A stretch of 64,000 bases of DNA from Atriophallophorus winterbourni. Lineage: Eukaryota; Platyhelminthes; Trematoda; Plagiorchiida; Microphallidae. The notes beneath the pieces were generated by a model. The model was not told the DNA's origin. It saw only the letters and a program-made list of their open reading frames with translations, and ran no database searches. Of the stretch, positions 56,100-64,000 are shown piece after piece (position 1 is the stretch's first letter; the number at the start of each line of letters is the position of its first letter). The stretch lies in NCBI GenBank assembly GCA_013407085.1, contig JACCGJ010003085.1:1-64000 (forward strand). The letters are read 5' to 3'. Position numbers and translations under genes: made by a program.

Positions 56100-57530
56100 T
56101 TTATGAGTGCTCCACCATTCTACTGGCTTTGCATACGTATTAAAAGAGCAAAACGAGGTGTTCGCTTCCACCCAGCGGATTGTGATACTGAACAACATCT
56201 GACTTTAGTGTTTAAGACTAGGTCTAAAACAGATGTCCGTAACAAATTTCGTTTTCATGTATATTCGAAAACATGATTAAACAAGGGAATGTAATAGAAC
56301 AGTTCGCGAAATGCGTAGTCTAGTGATCAGGGTGGATGATCTAATCGTTTATATAGTTGCGGCAAATTAATTCTCCCATAACCAATAATTGCGAATCGCT
56401 CCAACTAATGCATTGCTTTCAATAGTTTTCCTTCATGCGAATGCTGATTCGAGCTTAAAGTTACACCATATACTGTCTCCCAGATCAAGATCAGTGTCTG
56501 TAACTACTTACTGTATTAACGTTAATCGAAGTAAACGGCTACCTCGCCAACTATTCTTAGGCGGTCTCTCAAAATGTTTGTCATGATAGGAATAGAGAGC
56601 TCGCTTTCGCTCACCTGAGGTCTGAACCATGTATCAGTTATTGCTATGATGTCGAGTTAGTGCTGATTGCAGTTATTGTTCTTTGTAGCTAAATTGTCTA
56701 CCAGACATTGTGCGGTACTAAATAGACAATTGATTGTGGTTTTCGTATGAAGTGATGGAGATTGAAGATCCAGTATATACAGGACCCTTCGTGATTCGGA
56801 TATTGATTTTGTGTGGATTGCAACAGTGTATCTAAGTGGAGAGTCATCTGATTCTAGAAGCCGATATTCATTAGTCGGTTTCGGATTAAAATGCATGGAA
56901 TTAATTATTCTGACATCCTTCGAGAGATTCCTATGATTTGCACTCCATTTGGCGCTCAATGGTTCCATCACACCTCTCGTTGAAAATGATATTTAAAGAG
57001 GTTTTGGCCCGTCACCTTTATATTTTGTTGACCGAGGTATTCTAAACGTGTTCACCACGACTGACTCATGAGCTCCGATGCTCTTGGCAACTTACCGCCA
57101 ATGTTTTAAATCGTCGTGCGTTATTTACCAAACTATATGCATTGTTTCGTAAACTCAGATTTTGTGGGTTTTATACACTGAGATGCGTGAAGTAGTTCAA
57201 GCGTCTCATAGACCTATCTTACTGTGGTTATTTATCTTTTGGTTGCGTTCAGTAAGTAGATGGATTATAGGCTGATTTCATAATTCAGATTTTAATAATT
57301 TCGTGTAAAACTTATTGAAGACTACTCAAATCTATTTGAAAGTCGCGTGTTTCTAGTATATTGACTGTGTTATTTTTATTCCAACACAGTTAATCACACA
57401 TCCAAAATACGGCTGTTTCATCCAGTCGGCATTATGCATAACGAGCCTTCGAAAAAATTAGTTTAACATTGTGTGCTGACTGCTGATGGCCTCATTCGAT
57501 CGAAGTCGTCCATATTTGTCTTCATGACAC
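56100..57530 (-). mobile_element. CR1-like LINE: leader, N-terminal protein and endonuclease
   Basis: Reverse strand from 57530: the leader shared with 13191 and 40560, then frame 56971-56657 with MEPLSAKWSANHRNLSKDVR, ESDDSPLRYTVAIH and INCLFSTAQCLVDNLATKN, which opens the endonuclease, followed by LDIIAITDTWFRPQ and FLRDRLRIVGEVAVYFD near 56550. Frame breaks follow. The leader here lacks the MITE found at 40669, and so serves as its empty site. RT is absent. Confidence 0.75.
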
Positions 57531-57839
57531 TCCACTGTGAATAAAATGACGAACAATTCGATTGAGGAGAAACCTTATCTTCTCAGCGCAGACCGCTGGA
57601 GCATCAAGTAATTTATGCGCGAACGAAAGAAAGATGAACTTTGAAGCCACATTTTAACAAGGTTGGTAGGACCTGCTGTTCAAATAAACATACGGATACA
57701 CAATATCATTCCGGACAAAGTTGATGTTTATATAATCAATTAGGTATACAAGAGATGCACGTCCAATATGGCTTATTAGTTGCCTCATTGTTCGTTTAAT
57801 TGACCTGTGATTAAGTATGCACATAGATAAATGTAACGA
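57531..57839. other. No recognisable gene
   Basis: Short spacer between CR1 and RTE fragments. Confidence 0.4.
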
Positions 57840-59815
57840 TTCTTTCGTTGTTGTTGTTGTTGGCCTTTTCAGTCGATGTCGACCAAGTATGAACATCAAA
57901 ATCACGTGAATTTTCATGCTCTGCAGCCTTTGGAATGACCAAACAGTCTGATTCGGGAGGAAAAATCTCTCACGCAGAGCTGACAACGAAAGACAGAACT
58001 CGGTTTTATTGCATCAGTTGCACGCCGACGGCGTAATCTTTTTCAGCAGCCAAGAGGTGTAATTGCTTTTTTCCAGCTTGCGGACGACGCGTTAAACAAT
58101 GCCTCTTATAGGAGCGGTCAATCTCAAGTTTTTTCCCAACTCACCGAGTCGATGACAAGAGCGTTCATATCTCTTTTGCCAACGTATTTGTACCGCAAGT
58201 GCGGTCTGCTCAATGGTTAACTTCCTGATTGCAAATCACCATAGAGTAAATCTTTCGGAATGTGACCATTTTCCATTCTGTTGACATGACGAAGCCAGCG
58301 CAGGCGGCTCTGTAGCAATAGGGTGAACATGCTCTGTAGGTCAGCTTTGCAAAGCACTTCAGCGTTAGTCACTTTGTTCATTAACGATATATCCAAGATA
58401 CGACGTATGCTTAGTAGATGTAAAGCATTCACGTGCCGTTCGTGTCTTGCGTGGGTGGTCCAGGTTTCACTGCCCTACAGGAAAGCATTTAGTAAGCACG
58501 CGCTTTATACCATCATCGTTGTCTTAACAGTCAGCTTGCGGTTACCCCGAACAGGAGAGTTCGAACGGGAAAGAATTAAAGCTGCTCTACAAATCCACTT
58601 ATCAATCTCCGCAATGTTTGAAACAAGGTATGTGAATTGATGTACTGGTTCAAGCTGGCAGTTTCCAACAGTTATGGTGGGAGGCGATAAAGTCCATTTA
58701 CTAAGTACCTTTGTCTTGCTAATGCTGATTGTTAGCCCAAATTCTTTGCATGACGACGAAATACAGTTCATTTGTGATTGGAGGTGCTCTTGAGAGTGAG
58801 CAATGAAGGCTGCATCGTTGGCAAACAGCAGGTCACGAATGAACACATTTCGTGCCTTGGTTTGTGCTCTCAACCAGTTTAGGTTGAAAAGCTTGCCATC
58901 AATCCACATGCGTAGGTTAATACCTTCTATCCTCGTCCTGAAAGCGTGCTTCAGAAGCAGATCAATGTAAATGCCAAACAGCGTTTGAGCAACAAAACAC
59001 CCTAGTTTGACGCGTCTGAGCTGAAACCGTTAAAATTGACTGAGCCCTTCATGCCTGAGTAAAACGAAATAACGAGCTTGATCAGTCACGGGGGGCAGCC
59101 TATCAAATAAAGCATTTTAGAAAGATTCTGCATGCTGACGTAGTTGAATGCCTTCGTTAAATCAATAGAAACAGCGTATAATGGTATACGCTGTTCCCAA
59201 CACTTTTCTTGAAGTTGTCTCAGGGAGAAGATCAAGTCAACTGTTGATCTTTCCTTGCGTACTCCACGTTGAGATTCGGAGTTAATTCTGTCAGCTAAAT
59301 CTTGCAGCCGGATCTGTAAGACTTTAGCAAAGAATTTGATTACAACATTCAGAAGTGAGATTCCACTGTAATTGTTGCAGTCGCCTCAATCTCCTTTATT
59401 CTCAAATATCGTAATGTTCTTTGTGTCTCGCATATCTTGTGCGGCACACCCCTCCTGTCACCATTGATGAAGCAAATGGTGAAGCGGTCGTAATAATGCT
59501 GCTCTACAGCATTTGATGAGGCCAGGGGCCTTTCCATCCGCTAAGCGGTCGATTGCCCTATTGAGCTCATCAAGATTAGGAGAGCATCTAGATATTCAAT
59601 AGTCAGCAACCGCTTGACATTTTCAAATACATGTGGCAAAACCGTACTGTCCCTAGAGTAGAGAATGGAGAAGAGCTCTGCCCATCTTTCCATCTGTTAA
59701 GTTTTGTCCACAATCGGGTCACCAGATGCAGACTTAATTAGATCCGTTTTAAGTTTGCTTGGACCAACGGCTCTCTCTACCCAGCTGTTTCTCCTCGTCT
59801 GGATTCGGTGAATAC
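57840..59815 (-). mobile_element. RTE-like LINE: RT and zinc-finger tail (most complete RT of the family here)
   Basis: Reverse strand from about 59815: NRAIDRLADGKAPG and LIKCCRAALLRPLHHLL, the RT start with KITIFENKGD, then RSTVDLIFSLRQLQEK, VSIDLTKAFNYVS (catalytic D block), LSKMLYLIGCPP, GMKGSVNFNG, TLFGIYIDLLLKHAF, FVTCCLPTMQPSLL where FADDA is expected, then TVGNCQLEPVHQFTYL. The C-terminal part reads LRWLRHVNRMENGHIPKDLL (58300) and near 58000 a zinc-finger remnant. Several stops and frame shifts; the second catalytic box is altered. Confidence 0.8.
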
Positions 59816-60595
59816 TTTTCCATTCTAACCGTATCTATGATCCAATAATATATCATAATTGTCTCATCATCAAAAATCCTTGATATTTCATAGCTAGGTT
59901 ATATCATGTATAATTTACAATCAAGTGAATCTTTAATGAAGTTTATGTGTGAAATGTCAAGAAACGATTAGGCCTTGACAGCATGGCTAAATAAAGATAA
60001 CTTAATTCAGAATCGAATATATCAGAGATATTCTAAGCTTGTGATTGAACTCGAAAACACGCCATTCGCCGAGCGACTGACACGAATGAAGGTGAGGACA
60101 CTTGCACAAAGAACAATCGAGGTGATCTCATCCTCGCATGCAAAATAATAAAAACTGATTCCCACCCCCAGGATTTATTATTGCACATTCGATTTTCTAG
60201 CAACAGCTGATGGGTTCAATTTGAAAATACTACATTCCAAACGGAAACGCGGCATGCATTTTTATTAGGTGCGCGTTGCGTAGTTTAAAATTCCCTACCT
60301 GCAGATTTTGTAAGCTTAAACAGTTCACCTATATTCAAAACGAATCTTGACAATAGAATATATCGCGAAAAGAATACAGGTCAACATTACGTAGAATCAC
60401 ATTTGAAAATCGAACATGCCACTTAAATATAAAGATTTTCTTAGTACAACTTTGCATTCAGCACTGAAAGATTCTATTCCCACCAGCAGGTTAATTACGC
60501 TTCAAAACAATTCCTTGTGTAACATTGTATCGTATCAGATACGTAAAACTGTAATATTCAACATGCTGCATGCGCATCACTTGCGCTGTTGAAGC
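59815..60595. repeat. Inverted duplicate of the 34.9-40.25 kb segment, left part
   Basis: The reverse complement follows 40250 down to 39700, then 36500-36370, then the end of a tandem unit (GCACTGAAAG, CACCAGCAGGTTAATTA, CCTTGTGTAACATT). The Ginger-like element of the other copy is missing here. Confidence 0.75.
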
Positions 60596-60777
60596 TGTAA
60601 CAACATTGTTTTACGGTACATAACAATTGACCTTGATTTACACTCCCCGTTGATTCGTTTTCCGTGATTGCTTCTCTTTGCCTTTGTGCACCTTTCGGCT
60701 ACCGCGATTAATCTTCCATCGCCTGTGTCTTTTCTTCAGCATCCTTGGGGACATTAATGTAGTGGTCAATCTACTAC
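60596..60777 (+). repeat. 5' LTR
   Basis: 182 bp, starts TGTAACAACATTG and ends TCTACTAC. Matches 63566-63746 with scattered differences, so the insertion is not young. Confidence 0.85.
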
Positions 60778-60779
60778 AA

Positions 60780-60800
60780 ATGGTTGAGCCCGACGTGATA
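60780..60800 (+). other. Primer binding site, tRNA-Trp type
   Basis: Begins TGGTTGAGCCCGACGTGA three bases after the 5' LTR. It resembles the reverse complement of an animal tRNA-Trp 3' end (TGGTGACCCCGACGTGA) with one inserted and one changed base. CsRn1-group elements of flukes are known to use tRNA-Trp. Confidence 0.7.
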
Positions 60801-61097
60801 CAGCAATCATTCTTGTATAACAAATTGGTGATCGCGACATACGCGCATCCTTCGTCTATCTTATCCCGTTCGTCATTTTTCAGCTTTATATCGGAGTTTT
60901 CATAGGTAATTTTTTTACCTAGTGAAATCGTGCTTTCCGCAATATATGCTCTTGTTTATCATGAGTGATTCTAAACGCGTTATTATAGCCTCGACGGTCA
61001 TCAAAATTCCCAGTTTTATCTCACAGGACCCTGGGTATTGGTTCCATTTTTAAGAAACTGAATTAATTTTTTTAAAAACATAATTGAAGACTCCAAC

Positions 61098-61841
61098 ATG
61101 TATTCACATTTAACGCAGAAACTCCCCGCGGATGTGTTGTTACATGTACGCGACGCAGTCATAGCTGCACCCATATGTGACCGATACAGTATTGTCAAGC
61201 AGGCAGTTATTCACCGCACTGTCCAGTCTGAACGATCTAGTCTACAGCAGCTGATCGACAACTGAGAAATTTCTAACAAAAAAGCCATCTACCATAATAA
61301 TAGAGATGCGCCGCCTGCTCGGGTCATCGCATATGGACGAGTCCTTACTAAAGAAACTATGTCTCCACCGTTCACCTGAGTGCTTCAACCCATTTTGCTT
61401 GTTGCAAAAAGCACCCCGGTATTTGAGCTCGCGGAAACGGCAGACAACATCGCTGAATGTATCCGTTCCTATCCAGATAGCCATATTCCAACGTTAACCG
61501 CAGGACGATTTCACACAAAGATTAATACAGCGGAAGTCAGCAATATGGATCTACTGTCTGTGGTAGCAACTTTACGCAATGAGTTGCGAAACCTCACACT
61601 CAACAGTAAGTCACAATCACATAACCTGTCCCGCCAACGCTCTAGTAGTCACACCAGGTCACCCGTTTGCTGGATCCATCTGAAGTATCTCGTTAATGCA
61701 GGGCGTTGCATTGAACTTTGTGCCTATCACACATCACTAGCGAAAAACTCGAGACATCACCTAACGACTACTACTGTCTTCGTCCCGAAGAGATTAAGTC
61801 GTCTTTTCAACATCAAGGATAAGTCCACCGAAAGCCAGTAG
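61098..61841 (+). pseudogene. Gypsy gag (frameshifted)
   Basis: ATG at 61098 opens MYSHLTQKLPADVLLHVRDA, then SIVKQAVIHRTVQSERSSLQ and a stop at 61266. The protein resumes in other frames: LLGSSHMDESLLKKLCLHRS (61318 on), then ELAETADNIAECIRSYPDSH, and VATLRNELRNLTLN, RSSSHTRSPVCWIH near its end. This matches the style of gag in fluke Gypsy elements, where a CCHC-like CWxH.. finger follows an Arg/Ser-rich stretch. At least two frame breaks. Confidence 0.75.
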
Positions 61842-61929
61842 GGACGTTCGCACATGCGCTAAAGCGTGCGGCTGTCGTCAACGCACGAAAATCCACCCAA
61901 AAAACCAGAAAAACATTAGGAGCATTTCT

Positions 61930-62855
61930 CAAACCGGATAAGCGTTTCTTTTACATCCACGTAGAATTCATTGGCCCATTACCACCTTTAATTGGCTATA
62001 TATACATCCTCACCTGCATAGACCGTTTGACCCGTTGACCGAGTACGGTCCGCTACTAAACGGCTCTTACGAGACAGTGTTAATTGCCTTCTTCGAACGG
62101 CGGGTAGCACATTTCGGTGGTCCGAGTAACGTTACATCGGACCTTAGTTTTTTAATTCGATAGCGCCTCCAGTAAACTGTTGTCTACCCTTGTTTGCCAT
62201 CATCACCAAACAACTGCCTACCACCCTGCTGCGAATGGTATGGTGAAAATGTAGCACAGGCAGCTCAAAGCCGCGTAAATGACACACGGAGGTACTAACT
62301 GGCACGACGTACTACAGGTTGTCCTCCTAGGTTCAACAACAACCTTCAAAACCCTTTTGCAATCCACTGCCGCTGAGTTGACATTCGGTTGTACCATCGC
62401 ATTACCTAGTGATTATGCTTCCCCGGCTAGGCAATCATCATTTGCTAAGAAGATTACGTGGCGCGCTTGCAACCCCGGCGACTACAAGCCAGAGAGTCAC
62501 ACACGCCGAAGGAGTTGGCATATTGGCAGTATGTGTTTCTCCGAAACGACATGGTGAAGCAACCTCTACAACCTCTTTATGCTGGACCATTCAATATAAT
62601 TCGGTGGTCCCAAAAACAGTTGTGATTCACCGAGCCTGTTGACACGAAATTTTCCCGATTGACAGAGTCAAACCGGCGTTTATGTACAATACGGTTGACT
62701 CAGCTAATCCGCCAGACACAACCCCAGCACCTCCGGTGATAACCCCTACCTTCATTCGAAACCTACATTCTACTATCTTAACGCATACTGACACAACATT
62801 TCGGCGAGCGAAACGGCAACCCGTAAGTTTCTCCGATTTTGTAGTAAATTTTTAA
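61930..62855 (+). pseudogene. Gypsy integrase (stops and frameshifts)
   Basis: Readable blocks: FFYIHVEFIGPLPPLIGY and ILTCIDRLTR (first catalytic Asp region), TTAYHPAANGMVKM (glutamate of the triad normally in GMVERxHR is changed to K), then AHGGTNWHDVLQVVLLG-like sequence and QSTAAELTFGCTIALPSDY. The C-terminus (IDRVKPAFMYNTVDSAN, FRRAKRQPVSFSDF) follows to about 62855. Defective. Confidence 0.8.
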
Positions 62856-63565
62856 CGTGTTGTTATCACTTGATATATGCCCGTACTTATTTTACGTACC
62901 TCATCACCATAACTCGGTCGTGGCCTTAAACCCATGCACTATAGAGTTCTTGATGTTCTCACTTCTAAGGTACACATGCAACTCCAGCTAAGAAAACCGT
63001 GGCGCGCGTCACTGAAGATCACCGACGCTTGTGGCCATCCGACCCGATAGCCCCAACCATGATCACCACGCCCAACACGAAACCTATCATACAAGGTCCT
63101 TACCATCCCGACTACAAGCCACTTAGCTTTCTCCAGGCGAGGCCGTTCGTCATCAACCCTGGGTGTGCAGGAACATCTCAGCACGGATTATGTTTTCAGG
63201 GCTTCTGGTTCTTTGTTGTCAAGACTACAGATGTGCCTACATCTGCTCCTACTGGGTTCATACTGAGACCAGGACAGACTGGGGTTTTCTGCTGACTGCA
63301 TGTTCATCCCATGTGATTCGGCTCCGGCAGCACGTTCACTGCACGTGAAACGTGACTCGGCTTAGCACTTACCGGTTTTTCGTGTATCTTATTGTGGTCA
63401 CCATCGACAATTGACCCATGCGGATCAAGTGCCTTGGCTGACTTCGAAGCGACTGGTTGCTGAGAGACTATGTTCAAGCCTGCAACGCGCTAACGCCGCG
63501 TGATCAGTTCAATTGTCAATTCCTGATAAGAAGTCACCTCTGACCAGAGTTCTTGTAAGGTACCG
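62856..63565. other. Gypsy internal 3' region, no gene recognised
   Basis: Between the integrase and the 3' LTR. An open frame at 62999-63295 has no family I recognise. No clear purine tract precedes the LTR. Confidence 0.35.
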
Positions 63566-63746
63566 TTCAACAACATTGTTTTACTGTACATAACAATTGA
63601 CCTTGATACATACTCCCGTTGATTCGGGTTCCGTGATTGCTTCCCTGGACCTTCGTGCACCTTTTGGCTACCGCGATTAACCTTCCATCTCCTGTGCTTT
63701 TTCTCCAACATTCTTGGGGATATTATTTTAGTCGTCTGTCTACTAC
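63566..63746 (+). repeat. 3' LTR
   Basis: 181 bp, matches the 5' LTR (ACATTGTTTTACTGTACATA, GGCTACCGCGATTAA, CTACTAC end). Confidence 0.85.
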
Positions 63747-63751
63747 GAAGC

Positions 63752-64000
63752 TACTAGTGATAAACTTTGAATCACCAACGTTCTCAAGGATGAAGATGCA
63801 CGGTTTTATTTCCATAAAATTTAGCGATCGGTACTCAGGTGTTTGCGCTCATCAATAGCATCACTGTCCGTGCTTCATTTAGCTTTTTTTCAAACTCTCG
63901 AACTGTGTTGAAGCGGATATCGCGTTATCATGTTTATATTTTGTTTGAAACCAAAAAGATTAGCGTATTTGCGCCAACGTTAACACAAATACTTAATTAA
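63752..64000. repeat. Inverted duplicate of the 1.4-kb unit, right part
   Basis: Continues the segment interrupted by the Gypsy insertion; the reverse complement matches about 34840-34600 (GTTTTATTTCCATAAAATTT against the AAATTTTTATGAACAT region, TTAGCTTTTTTTCAAACTCTC). Runs to the window end. Confidence 0.75.

Larger units (their letters stand above)
60596..63746 (+). mobile_element. Ty3/Gypsy element (CsRn1-like) with both LTRs, internal deletion
   Basis: LTRs at 60596-60777 and 63566-63746, GAAGC target duplication (60591-60595 and 63747-63751), tRNA-Trp-like primer site, gag, then integrase. Protease, RT and RNase H are missing: gag ends at 61841 and integrase starts at about 61930. The insertion splits a reversed copy of the 1.4-kb unit, whose halves join in frame of sequence at GTTGAAGC / ACTAGTGATAAAC. 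Non-autonomous and dead. Confidence 0.88.

Overview
The window looks like repeat-choked nuclear DNA of a parasitic flatworm, probably a trematode or a related cestode. It is AT-rich, the coding pieces are single exons with GT/AG borders, and nearly everything else is transposon remains. The flatworm call rests on a Ty3/Gypsy element with a tRNA-Trp-type primer site, as in the CsRn1 group, on a Penelope-like element (PLE) with a GIY-YIG tail, and on repeats carrying hammerhead ribozymes (HHRs), known from schistosome satellites. No species can be named from the sequence alone.

Layout. 1-6.5 kb: 5'-truncated CR1-like and RTE-like LINEs plus HHR repeats. 6.9-17.3 kb (+): a probable host gene whose first exon (6914-7130, MGNGAS N-terminus) and last exon (15675-17296) match in phase across an 8.5 kb interval filled with HHR dimers, a PLE and LINE pieces. 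18.2-19.2 kb: Gypsy pol fragment. 20.4-36.3 kb (-): scattered exons of an unrecognised secreted or membrane protein, starting with a signal-peptide exon at 32911, inside a segmental duplication; a 1.4 kb tandem duplication carrying related exon-like segments lies upstream. 36.6-39.6 kb: a Ginger-like DNA transposon (KRBA2/SCAND3-type integrase, long inverted repeats). 40.6-43.0 kb: CR1 LINE with a nested MITE. 43.0-49.6 kb: second copy of the segmental duplication, broken by an RTE LINE and by a 256-bp-period HHR array. 49.6-59.8 kb: CR1 and RTE LINEs, a third duplication copy and a 233-bp-period HHR array. 59.8-64 kb: an inverted copy of the 33.5-40.3 kb segment split by an internally deleted Gypsy element with both LTRs.

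The most interesting content is the set of self-cleaving RNA repeats. Three unrelated families each carry a recognisable HHR: family A (233-241 bp unit; many dimers and a 3.5-unit array), family B (256 bp unit; 2.5-unit array with a paralogous empty site) and a PLE-associated type. Several motifs have intact cores and stems. The unit-length tandem layout is what is expected of retrozymes, small non-autonomous elements whose RNA is cut to unit length and circularised. In all three families stem III is a short palindrome (ACCGGU or ACGU), which suggests that the ribozymes act as dimers.
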